Below are positions 1-7,431 of a stretch of 8,448 nucleotides of DNA, piece by piece (the stretch's first letter is position 1; the number at the start of each line of letters is the position of its first letter). This DNA is from an uncultured Acidimicrobium sp. (GTDB lineage: Bacteria > Actinomycetota > Acidimicrobiia > Acidimicrobiales > Ilumatobacteraceae), in the NCBI GenBank assembly GCA_903850275.1, contig CAINLH010000049.1, forward strand, positions 1 to 8,448, read 5' to 3'. The position numbers and the translations under genes were made by a program. The notes under the pieces are model-generated. The model was not told the origin of the DNA and made no database searches. It saw only the letters and a list, made by a program, of their open reading frames with translations.

Positions 1-657
1 CCGATCTTTGCAACGGTTCATCGTTTGCGTGAGGCAGGACACCGTGTTCGAATTTTGTTCTTGGATGCGTCCACGCCCGAACTCGTACGCAGGTATGGCG
101 CTACTCGGCGCAAACACCCAATGAGCGCGCAGGCGATCAGTGTCGAAGACGCCATCAGTCAGGAACGTCTGCTTTTGGATTCTGTGAAGGGTGCGGCCGA
201 CCTCGTTATCGACACGACGACATTGAATGTCCATCAATTGAAGACGCAGATCGTTGAGCAGTTCGGGGGCGGCGCAACCGCAGACACGATGCAGATTTCC
301 GTTGTGTCGTTTGGTTACAAACATGGCCTGCCGTTGGATGTTGATTTAGTCTTTGACGTTCGTTTCCTACCGAATCCGCACTGGGACGAGCGGCTGCGTC
401 CGCTTACTGGGCAGGATGATGCGGTAAGTGAATTTGTTTTAGGTCAAGAGATTTCACAAGAATTCTTAGAGCGTCTATACGGCATGCTGGATTTATTGGT
501 GCCTGCATATCGAAACGAGGGCAAGAGCTATCTGACGGTGGCCATCGGTTGTACTGGCGGGAGGCATCGCTCGGTTGCGATTGCTGAACAGTTGTGTAAG
601 TGGCTTTTGTCATCGGGTTTCCGCCCACGCCTGACCCACCGAGACATCACCCGATAG
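1..657 (+). CDS. rapZ: RapZ-family nucleotide-binding protein, 5'-truncated by the window edge
   Basis: The open frame runs from base 1 to a TAG at 655-657, giving 218 residues. RapZ proteins are usually about 285 residues, so roughly the first 65-70, including the Walker A loop, lie upstream of the window. Visible hallmarks in order are a Walker B-like ILFLDAS strand, the LVRRY..TRRKHP arginine-rich block that closes the N-terminal P-loop domain, RFLPNPHW in the C-terminal domain, the highly conserved AIGCTGGRHRSV loop, and a terminal HRDITR. In Enterobacteria RapZ is an RNase E adapter controlling glmS through small RNAs. In Actinobacteria and Firmicutes the homologue (YvcJ type) is a nucleotide-binding protein whose role is less clear, so no specific RNA target is claimed. 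The stop lies 35 bp before gap, so co-transcription is likely. Family assignment is secure and function in this organism is inferred. Confidence 0.93.
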   Translation, partial: PIFATVHRLREAGHRVRILFLDASTPELVRRYGATRRKHPMSAQAISVEDAISQERLLLDSVKGAADLVIDTTTLNVHQLKTQIVEQFGGGATADTMQISVVSFGYKHGLPLDVDLVFDVRFLPNPHWDERLRPLTGQDDAVSEFVLGQEISQEFLERLYGMLDLLVPAYRNEGKSYLTVAIGCTGGRHRSVAIAEQLCKWLLSSGFRPRLTHRDITR

Positions 658-692
658 GGGTGGTCGGTCGGTTCCGACTATTGTTTTCACCT

Positions 693-1706
<1,014 letters not shown>

Positions 1707-1715
1707 TTACGTTCA

Positions 1716-2831
1716 GTGGCATCGGTACCAACACTCGAAGACCTCGGTGACATTAGAGGTAAGACCGTCCTCGTTCGAACGGATTTCAATGTTCCAATGA
1801 GCGGTGACGACGGCGCTCGGGTGATCACCGACGACTTCCGCATTCGCGCTGCACTTCCAACCATTAATTACCTCGTTGAGGGCGGCGCGAAAGTTGTTTG
1901 TGCGAGTCACCTTGGGCGTCCTAAAGGTGCACCGTCCCCGAAGTATTCGATGGGCCCAGTTCGCGAGCGTCTGCAGCAGCTTGCTCCGGGTGTGGAATTA
2001 CTCGAGAATTTGCGCTTCAGTCCAGGCGAGGAAAGTAATGACCCACAGTTTGTTGCGCAGTTAATCAGAGGCATCGACATGTATGTTGACGATGCCTTCG
2101 GTGCTGCCCATCGTGAACATGCGTCAATTGTCGGCCCGCCAAAAACGTTGCCGTCGGCTGCAGGAAGATTGTTGCAGCGCGAAGTGGAAATCCTGGGTGG
2201 CATGCGTGAAAAGCCGGCCCGACCTTTCGTGGCTGTGTTGGGTGGTTCGAAAGTGAGCGACAAGCTTGCAGTAATTAAGGCGCTTCAAGAGCGAGTCGAC
2301 GCCTTGATCATCGGTGGCGGTATGTGCTTCACGTTTCTTGCGGCGAAGGGTTTCCCAGTTGGAGACTCGCTGTGTGAACCCGACTACATCGACACTTGTC
2401 GCGAGCTGATGGAGGGAAGCGTTCCAATCCATCTCCCGGAGGACATTGTCGGACTGGATGCCGACGGTGTGTTTGCCACGTTCGGCGTGCGTCTGCCGAA
2501 CGGTGCAAAAGGTCTCGACATCGGCCCAGGAAGTGCTGCCGCGTTTACCGACATCATCATGGATGCAAGAACAGTTTTTTGGAATGGACCTATGGGCATG
2601 TTCGAAGATCCGCGCTTCGCTGCAGGTACCAGGACAGTTGCGCAAGCCGTTGCCGATACCAAAGCATTCACTGTTGTCGGCGGCGGCGACTCGGCGGCGG
2701 CTCTTGCGCAATTCAAATTGGATGACGAAGTCGACCACGTCTCGACTGGCGGCGGCGCATCGTTGGAGTTTTTGGAATTGGGCGACTTGCCCGGTTTAGC
2801 AGCGTTGCGAGGAGCACCAAATGTCAAGTGA
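1716..2831 (+). CDS. pgk: Phosphoglycerate kinase (short form)
   Basis: The protein transfers phosphate from 1,3-bisphosphoglycerate to ADP in the cytosol, the step directly after gap. It has 371 residues and starts at GTG 1716, 9 bp after the gap stop. Substrate-binding features include RTDFNVP (residues 21-27), HLGRPKG (from His65), ENLRF with Arg100, and the AHR pair His132-Arg133. In the C-terminal nucleotide-binding domain GGSKVSDK, FWNGPMGMFE and the glycine-rich GGGDSAAAL and STGGGASLE loops are all present. The family is usually about 390-400 residues. The shortfall lies between SMGPVRERLQQL and PGVELLENLRF, where about 25 residues usually found before the ENLRF motif are absent. The catalytic residues flanking the gap are intact, so the enzyme should be active. 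The stop overlaps tpiA by 11 bp. Confidence 0.96.
   Translation: MASVPTLEDLGDIRGKTVLVRTDFNVPMSGDDGARVITDDFRIRAALPTINYLVEGGAKVVCASHLGRPKGAPSPKYSMGPVRERLQQLAPGVELLENLRFSPGEESNDPQFVAQLIRGIDMYVDDAFGAAHREHASIVGPPKTLPSAAGRLLQREVEILGGMREKPARPFVAVLGGSKVSDKLAVIKALQERVDALIIGGGMCFTFLAAKGFPVGDSLCEPDYIDTCRELMEGSVPIHLPEDIVGLDADGVFATFGVRLPNGAKGLDIGPGSAAAFTDIIMDARTVFWNGPMGMFEDPRFAAGTRTVAQAVADTKAFTVVGGGDSAAALAQFKLDDEVDHVSTGGGASLEFLELGDLPGLAALRGAPNVK
2809..2814 (+). promoter_or_regulatory. Shine-Dalgarno site of tpiA inside pgk
   Basis: GAGGAG lies 6 nt before the ATG at 2821, within the last codons of pgk. It fixes the tpiA start and, with the 11-bp gene overlap, supports translational coupling of the two enzymes. 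Confidence 0.75.
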
Positions 2832-3609
2832 ATCAAATAGTCGAGTGCCAATCGTTAGCGGCAATTGGAAGATGAATCACAATCACTTCGACGCAATTCA
2901 ATTTGTCCAGAAGTTGTCTTACCTGTTGACCAAGGATGATTACAACAATGTTGAAATCACTATTCATCCGCCCTTCACAGACATTCGTAGTGTTCAGACG
3001 TTGATTGATGTAGACGAGGTTCGAATCGGTCTTGGTGCGCAACATTGTCACTGGGAAGAAAAGGGAGCCTTCACGGGCGAAGTTTCAGCGTCATTCCTTA
3101 CAAAACTCAACGTGCGTTATGTGATTTGTGGACATAGTGAACGTCGTGAACTTTTCGGACAAACCGATGAGGATGTCAACCGCCTTATTGTCTCGATAGT
3201 CAAAGCTGGCATGACACCAATCTTGTGTGTTGGCGAAACTTTGACCGAGCGTGAGACAGGCCGAACTACAGCAAAAGTAATGGGCCAGGTTTCAGCCGCC
3301 TTACAGGGCCGGACGCCGGAGCAAGTCTCCCAAATGGTTATCGCTTACGAGCCAATTTGGGCAATCGGTACTGGCCGAACGGCAACGGCGGGGGATGCCC
3401 AAGCCGTGGTAGGGGCTATCCGCTCTCAGATCTTGGAATCATTTGGCGAACGGGCAGCAATGAACATCCGTTTGCAGTACGGCGGCAGCGTAAAGGCGTC
3501 GAATATCGCTGAAATCATGTCTCAACCAGACATTGACGGAGTGTTGGTTGGTGGGGCGAGCCTCGACCCGGCCGAGTTCGCCCGAATTATCCAGTTTCGG
3601 CTTCGTTAG
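2821..3609 (+). CDS. tpiA: Triosephosphate isomerase
   Basis: This 262-residue TIM-barrel enzyme interconverts dihydroxyacetone phosphate and glyceraldehyde 3-phosphate, feeding the neighbouring gap product. The catalytic set is complete: Asn15 and Lys17 in SGNWKMN, the electrophile His105 in VICGHSERR, and the catalytic base Glu177 in AYEPIWAIGTG. The flexible loop follows that motif as GTGRTATAGDAQ. The phosphate-binding QYGGSVK and GVLVGGASL segments lie near the C-terminus. Length is typical (about 250-260). The ATG at 2821 has an excellent ribosome binding site and overlaps the pgk stop. In many actinobacteria secG follows tpiA directly. Here the next gene is a transporter lipoprotein after 124 bp, so this is probably the end of the glycolytic transcript, although no strong terminator is visible. 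Confidence 0.97.
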   Translation: MSSESNSRVPIVSGNWKMNHNHFDAIQFVQKLSYLLTKDDYNNVEITIHPPFTDIRSVQTLIDVDEVRIGLGAQHCHWEEKGAFTGEVSASFLTKLNVRYVICGHSERRELFGQTDEDVNRLIVSIVKAGMTPILCVGETLTERETGRTTAKVMGQVSAALQGRTPEQVSQMVIAYEPIWAIGTGRTATAGDAQAVVGAIRSQILESFGERAAMNIRLQYGGSVKASNIAEIMSQPDIDGVLVGGASLDPAEFARIIQFRLR

Positions 3610-3629
3610 CACTAAACAGTTTTCATCGG

Positions 3630-3659
3630 TTTAGGCAGCCAATTGCCTGCTGTTAGCCT
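3630..3659 (+). promoter_or_regulatory. Possible weak promoter for the peptide-transporter operon
   Basis: The 124-bp space between tpiA and the binding-protein gene is the only place where the transporter operon could have its own promoter in this window. TTTAGG at 3630-3635 and TAGCCT at 3654-3659 are separated by 18 bp and loosely fit a -35/-10 pair (TAnnnT type -10). An imperfect palindrome centred on CAATTG (arms AGGCA 3633-3637 and TGCCT 3644-3648) lies between them and could be an operator. The matches are weak and could be chance. Confidence 0.2.
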
Positions 3660-3668
3660 CAAAGTACT

Positions 3669-3691
3669 TGTGGGGGCACCCTGCCTCCGCA
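3669..3691 (+). other. GC-rich leader hairpin upstream of the binding-protein gene
   Basis: Bases 3669-3678 can pair with 3682-3691 to give a 10-bp stem (two G-U wobbles when read as RNA) closed by a CCC loop. No T-tract follows, so it does not look like a simple intrinsic terminator for tpiA. It ends 29 nt before the Shine-Dalgarno sequence and leaves that site free. It could stabilise the 5' end of the operon mRNA or be part of a control element. The pairing is visible in the sequence and its role is inferred. Confidence 0.4.
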
Positions 3692-3720
3692 CATGGGGCG
3701 AAAGTCTCACCTAATTCGAC

Positions 3721-3727
3721 GGGGAGG
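3721..3727 (+). promoter_or_regulatory. Strong Shine-Dalgarno site deciding the GTG start of the lipoprotein
   Basis: GGGGAGG ends 6 nt before GTG 3734. This site, together with the signal peptide that starts immediately at that GTG, rules out the longer in-frame ATG at 3668, which would put about 22 polar residues ahead of the signal sequence. Confidence 0.8.
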
Positions 3728-3733
3728 TCGATA

Positions 3734-5455
3734 GTGAAAAAAACCAACAAACTTGCCAAAGTTGTTGCTGGTTTCGCGTTGTTGTCGCTTGTTGCGGCAG
3801 CATGCGGTGGCAGCGATGACAGCGGCAGCGCAACATCCGACGGTGGCGATTACACGTCGTTAGACGCATGTGCAACCCGCACATTCGACTACACGGCACC
3901 GGAAACCGCCAGTGCAGGAATGAAAATTACTTATGACATTGCTCCTGAAGCTGTTTGGGAAGATGGCACGCCAATCACGGTTGCCGACTTTGCAGCGACT
4001 TGGGATGCATCGCTCAATACACCGGGCTCGATTTCAACATCTGGTTACGACCAGGTCACTGCAGTTGAAGCCGGAACCAGCGACAAGCAAGTTGTCGTCA
4101 CGCTCAAGTCTGTGTACGCACCGTACAAGGGCTTGTTCTCCGGTTTGATCAAGGCTGCAGCAGTAGAGAACACCGCCGATATCTCGGGCGACTTTGCCGA
4201 CATGATCCCTTACTCGGGTCGTCCGTACAAGATGGAGTCGTGGAGCCCAGATCAGATTGTCTATGTTCCTAACGAAAACTATTGGGGCACCGACAAGCCA
4301 GTGACACCGAAGGTCGTCATGGTTCCTAAGGCCGACAGCGACACCGAAATTGCCTCGTTGAAGGCAGCCGAAGTCGACTTCATTTACCCGCAGTATTACG
4401 GCGGCATCGAAGAGGCAGTTGGCACCGACAACATCAGCACATCTGTGCAGTACGGCGGAGACTACGAAGCGCTCTACTTCCAGCAGAAGTGCGGACCGTT
4501 CTCCGACCCAATCTTCCGCCAGGCATTTTCAATGTCAATCGATCGCGACGCATTGTTCGAGCAGATCTACATTCCAATCTCGGCTAGCGCCAAGTTGTTG
4601 GATTGTGGTCCAATCGTCCCAGGCACTTACTGCAATGGCGATGAGTTCGCTGGCGGTTTCGACGCCGAAGGCGCAGCGAAATTGATGGAAGACAACGGCT
4701 GGGAAAAGAATGCCGAAGGTCTCTGGTCTAAGGATGGTGCAGAATCGCCAAAGATTCGCTGGGTAATCAACACGGGCAACACCCGTCGCGAGAGCACACA
4801 GGCATACCTCATTCCATTGCTGCAGGCTGCAGGCTTCAACGTGGTTGCAGACAACTGCGACGCCGCTTGCTACTTCCAGACTCGTTTGCCAGCATTGGAC
4901 TACGACTTGGCTATGTACATCAGCACGGCTCCACCAGACCCTGCCTACCTCACCAGCTCGTTTGCTTGTGACCTGATCCCATCCGAGGCCAATGGAAACA
5001 TCGGCCAGAACAGCACCGGCTGGTGCAACGCCGAAGCGTCAGACTTGCTTCACAAGTCGGACGTAGAGGTCGATCCAGCAGTTCGTGCGGAGAACATTAA
5101 GTCCGCACTCAAGCTGATGGCTGCCGATCACATTTTGTTGCCTTTGTTCCAGTTCCCTAAGTCGGGCTTCTGGCGCACAGACAAAGTGGGCGGCCCAGTA
5201 GATGGCGAACTCAATAACTACACCGCCTTCATCAACTTCCACCAGTGGACAGATGTTGACGGTGACGGGAAAATCGTCATCGGTGCAGAGCAATGGCCAG
5301 AATGCCTCAACCCAATCACGGAGTGTGCAAACTCTTCGTGGATGGTGTGGACGACTGCATTCCCAGTTAGCCCAGGCGCATACGCCACAACTAACGATGG
5401 AAACTACGTAGTCACCAACCTGTTGACAGGCGAAGCAACCGTAGAAGTGCTCTAG
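3734..5455 (+). CDS. Family 5 solute-binding lipoprotein of a peptide-type ABC importer, apparently circularly permuted
   Basis: This 573-residue protein captures the substrate outside the membrane for the permeases encoded downstream. A lipoprotein signal peptide (residues 1-23, KK then a hydrophobic core) ends in SLVAAAC, with Cys24 the predicted lipid-anchored residue, followed by a Gly/Ser/Asp linker. Family 5 (DppA/OppA, cluster C) features are clear: AVWEDGTPIT at residues 73-82, ESWSPDQ, PNENYWG, QAFSMSIDRDALF, GNTRRESTQ and the late FWRTD...GGPVD...FHQW. Canonical relatives carry a segment like VIGAEQWPECLNPI...LLTGE directly after the signal linker. Here it is absent from that position and occupies residues 513-573, after the normal end of the fold and a DVDGDG linker (507-512). 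Total length is normal. Ten cysteines remain in the mature protein besides Cys24, so disulfides are likely. The family is certain, the substrate (oligopeptide or other) is unknown, and the permutation is inferred from motif order. Confidence 0.88.
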   Translation: MKKTNKLAKVVAGFALLSLVAAACGGSDDSGSATSDGGDYTSLDACATRTFDYTAPETASAGMKITYDIAPEAVWEDGTPITVADFAATWDASLNTPGSISTSGYDQVTAVEAGTSDKQVVVTLKSVYAPYKGLFSGLIKAAAVENTADISGDFADMIPYSGRPYKMESWSPDQIVYVPNENYWGTDKPVTPKVVMVPKADSDTEIASLKAAEVDFIYPQYYGGIEEAVGTDNISTSVQYGGDYEALYFQQKCGPFSDPIFRQAFSMSIDRDALFEQIYIPISASAKLLDCGPIVPGTYCNGDEFAGGFDAEGAAKLMEDNGWEKNAEGLWSKDGAESPKIRWVINTGNTRRESTQAYLIPLLQAAGFNVVADNCDAACYFQTRLPALDYDLAMYISTAPPDPAYLTSSFACDLIPSEANGNIGQNSTGWCNAEASDLLHKSDVEVDPAVRAENIKSALKLMAADHILLPLFQFPKSGFWRTDKVGGPVDGELNNYTAFINFHQWTDVDGDGKIVIGAEQWPECLNPITECANSSWMVWTTAFPVSPGAYATTNDGNYVVTNLLTGEATVEVL

Positions 5456-5485
5456 AGCACAATTAGTAATTAGGCAATACGCATC

Positions 5486-5529
5486 GACGGTGCGCGGATT
5501 ACGAAGCATTTCGTAGTTCGCGCGCCGTC
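5486..5529 (+). other. Long intercistronic stem-loop between binding-protein and permease genes
   Basis: Bases 5486-5505 pair with 5510-5529 around a GCAT tetraloop to form an uninterrupted 20-bp stem, counting three G-U wobbles. The outer 11 bp are very GC-rich (GACGGTGCGCG against CGCGCGCCGTC) and the inner 6 bp are a perfect TACGAA/TTCGTA. The element sits in the 94-bp gap between a binding-protein gene and its permease genes, ending 7 nt before the next ribosome binding site. Structures in this position in importer operons, such as the malE-malF region of E. coli, protect the upstream mRNA from 3' exonucleases so that binding protein exceeds permease. No T-run follows, so full termination is unlikely, but partial termination or attenuation is possible. 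Confidence 0.7.
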
Positions 5530-5536
5530 TGCGCAT

Positions 5537-5545
5537 AGAGAGGAG
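5537..5545 (+). promoter_or_regulatory. Shine-Dalgarno site of the first permease gene
   Basis: AGAGAGGAG ends 4 nt before ATG 5550 and begins just after the foot of the intercistronic stem-loop, so ribosome access could be influenced by that structure. Confidence 0.7.
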
Positions 5546-5549
5546 AATC

Positions 5550-6524
5550 ATGTTTCGGTTTATCGCCCGTCGCGCCGTGTGGGCTATTCCGACTCTTCTT
5601 CTCGTTACGTTTCTCGTCTACATGGCGCTTCGATTGGGTACAGACCCAATCGAGAGTTATAAACGAACCAACCCTCGTGCGACTCGCGCAAAAGTAGAGC
5701 AATACCGACAACTGAATGGTCTGAACTCGAATTACGTTTTGGGCTATCTCAATTGGCTAAAGAATTTCGTTACGTTTAATTGGCCAAGAAGCATCAAGGG
5801 CAGCAGGGAAGTATGGCCGGTCTTGAAAGACGCCATAGCGAACACCCTCAGATTGGGTAGCGCAGCAAGTTTCATCGGCATTGTGTTTGGTCTTGCTGCT
5901 GGGATGTTTGCGGCATTGAAGCCTGGTAGCCGCAGAGACGTAGGTGTAAATACGGCAGCATTTGTGGGCATATCTATACCGCCATATATCTCGGCAGTGT
6001 TGTTGCAATTGTTGTTCGCGGTGTATTGGAGTAAGTGGTTTGGAAGCACATTATTTCCAACTAGCGGTGTCTACCCGCCAGGTCAATCGGGTTTCGACTT
6101 GGTTCTGATGCTGAAGCACATGGCACTTCCCACTTTTGTGGTGGCGATACAAATCATTGCTGTGTATAGCCGGTACATGCGCTCGTCGTTGCTTGATGTT
6201 CTCAGCTCCGACTACATGCGCACAGCGCGCTCGAAAGGGATCAGCGAACGGCAAGTGTTGTTTCGGCACGGTGTAAGGAATGCGCTTATACCTATTGCGA
6301 CGATTGCAGCGCTCGACATCGGAGCCATCGTTGGTGGTTTGATTATCACCGAAAATATCTTCGACTATCCAGGCATGGGCAAGTACTTTTTGAAGGCATT
6401 CGACCAGGGAGATTTTCCGCTGCTTATGCCATGGATGGTTTTTGTTGTTGCATCAGTTTTGTTGTTCAATTTAATTGCTGACGTTTCGTACGCTTTTCTC
6501 GACCCTAGGATTCGCCTTGACTGA
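5550..6524 (+). CDS. dppB: DppB-like peptide/nickel-type ABC transporter permease
   Basis: This 324-residue integral membrane subunit forms half of the translocation pore. Six hydrophobic segments are visible at about residues 9-29, 100-122, 134-158, 187-206, 247-267 and 293-312. The large external loop after the first helix (about residues 30-95) is typical of DppB/OppB proteins. The cytoplasmic coupling (EAA-like) loop is DYMRTARSKGISERQVLFRHG starting at Asp221, which contacts the ATPase. ENIFDYPGMG at 268-277 and the terminal YAFLDPRIR (residues 314-322) are family signatures. The length matches the family (about 310-340). The gene follows the binding protein after a 94-bp gap holding a strong stem-loop, and its stop overlaps the next permease by 8 bp. 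Substrate preference cannot be read from the sequence. Confidence 0.93.
   Translation: MFRFIARRAVWAIPTLLLVTFLVYMALRLGTDPIESYKRTNPRATRAKVEQYRQLNGLNSNYVLGYLNWLKNFVTFNWPRSIKGSREVWPVLKDAIANTLRLGSAASFIGIVFGLAAGMFAALKPGSRRDVGVNTAAFVGISIPPYISAVLLQLLFAVYWSKWFGSTLFPTSGVYPPGQSGFDLVLMLKHMALPTFVVAIQIIAVYSRYMRSSLLDVLSSDYMRTARSKGISERQVLFRHGVRNALIPIATIAALDIGAIVGGLIITENIFDYPGMGKYFLKAFDQGDFPLLMPWMVFVVASVLLFNLIADVSYAFLDPRIRLD
6507..6510 (+). promoter_or_regulatory. Shine-Dalgarno site supporting a TTG start for the second permease
   Basis: AGGA lies 6 nt before TTG 6517, inside the last codons of the first permease. No ATG or GTG occurs in frame at a sensible place. The next upstream candidate, TTG 6475, would add 14 residues and lacks comparable spacing to a purine-rich site. 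Confidence 0.5.
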
Positions 6525-7431
6525 AATACGAAGCCTCTCGCCGCGCCAGCTGGCCTTTCGTCGGTTTGTTTCGCACAAGGCAGCAGTAGTCAGCAGTATC
6601 ATCATCGCGTTTTTGATTCTCTTTGTGTTTTTCTCCCCGATTACTGCGCGTTACGGGGTCAATGAATCTGTAAAACTTCCGCCAAACTCATTCCTTCCTC
6701 CACAGGGGCTTGCCTGGTTGGGCACAGATGACATCGGTCGCGATCTTTACAGTCGTTTGATCTTCGGCATCAGAGTCTCCCTTATCATCGGCGCTTCAAG
6801 CGCAATTATCTCGGTTGCTCTGGGTTGTCTCATTGGTGCAGTCGCAGGCTTCAGAGGCGGCAAGTTCGACGACATCGTTATGCGAGTTACAGATTTGTTT
6901 CTTGCATTTCCATTCTTGGTCGCACTGCTGGTTGTTCGAAACACCATTGGGGCGGTCGGTTGGCTCACTCCGGTTATTGGAGACAAGTCATCCATTCGGT
7001 TCATCGTGTTCCTGCTTGCGATATTCGGCTGGATGGGAGTGGCTCGGATCGTTCGTGGTCAAATATTGGCACTGAAGGAACGCGAATTCATCGAGGCGGC
7101 GCGCGCTGTTGGTGCCACGCGTCGCTACATCATCATGCGCCACCTATTGCCCAACTCGGTCGGGCCAATCATGGTTGCCCTAACGTTTTCGGTGGTTGGC
7201 GCGATTACTGCAGAGGCAACTCTTGCTTTCTTTGGTTACGGGCCGCAAGCGGGGGACGGCGCTACCTCACTCGGAGTTTTGGTGGGTGCCGCTAAAGGGG
7301 CAGTGCAAACCGGCTATTGGTGGATCGCCGTGTTTCCGTGTGTTGCTTTGGTGTTGATTTCCCTGTGTATCAATTTCATCGGTGATGCGCTGCGCGATGC
7401 GACAGACCCGCGGCTGGACAGGGGCGAATAG
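6517..7431 (+). CDS. dppC: DppC-like peptide/nickel-type ABC transporter permease
   Basis: This is the second pore-forming membrane subunit, 304 residues from the TTG start. It has the DppC/OppC layout: a polar N-terminal tail with RQLAFRRFVSHKAA, the first membrane helix at about 22-42, then the external LGTDDIGRDLYSRLIFGIRVSL signature (residues 68-89) that marks this subfamily. The EAA coupling loop reads EAARAVGATRRYIIMRHLLPN from Glu193. AITAEATLAFFGYG and the C-terminal NFIGDALRDATDPR are also typical. The start is chosen by the Shine-Dalgarno at 6507-6510 and because the conserved sequence begins shortly after it. The gene overlaps the upstream permease by 8 bp and shares one base with the downstream ATPase gene (TAGTG), so the subunits are probably made by coupled translation. 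It should pair with the DppB-like subunit. Confidence 0.92.
   Translation: MTEIRSLSPRQLAFRRFVSHKAAVVSSIIIAFLILFVFFSPITARYGVNESVKLPPNSFLPPQGLAWLGTDDIGRDLYSRLIFGIRVSLIIGASSAIISVALGCLIGAVAGFRGGKFDDIVMRVTDLFLAFPFLVALLVVRNTIGAVGWLTPVIGDKSSIRFIVFLLAIFGWMGVARIVRGQILALKEREFIEAARAVGATRRYIIMRHLLPNSVGPIMVALTFSVVGAITAEATLAFFGYGPQAGDGATSLGVLVGAAKGAVQTGYWWIAVFPCVALVLISLCINFIGDALRDATDPRLDRGE

Noticed and set aside
667..684. Small hairpin GTCGG-TT-CCGAC followed by TATTGTTTT as a terminator between rapZ and gap
   Set aside because: The stem is only 4-5 bp with an impossible or minimal loop, and the T-rich tract is interrupted. Chance is likely.
600..692. Longer gap reading from GTG 600
   Set aside because: It would add 31 proline- and arginine-rich residues inside rapZ in another frame. 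The conserved GAPDH N-terminus begins right after ATG 693.
2124..2738. Minus-strand open frame of about 204 codons opposite pgk
   Set aside because: It lies entirely within a well-conserved pgk gene and its translation is low-complexity, with no recognisable motif and no ribosome binding site.
3668..3733. Upstream start for the binding lipoprotein
   Set aside because: No Shine-Dalgarno precedes ATG 3668 and the extra residues would displace the signal peptide. GTG 3734 has GGGGAGG at ideal spacing.
5486..5529. Intrinsic terminator
   Set aside because: There is no T-run after either arm on the strand concerned, and the operon continues with matching genes.
5456..5549. Continuation of a second, frameshifted binding-protein copy after the stop at 5455
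   Set aside because: The next residues of such a copy should resemble the VWxDGTP region. None of the three forward frames of this gap does, and it holds a structured hairpin and a ribosome binding site instead. The C-terminal segment is therefore a true end and not a broken second gene.
5039..5551. Minus-strand open frame of about 170 codons opposite the 3' end of the binding-protein gene
   Set aside because: Most of it mirrors the coding sequence that gives a clear family 5 protein. The translation is rich in Cys and Trp and matches nothing recognisable.
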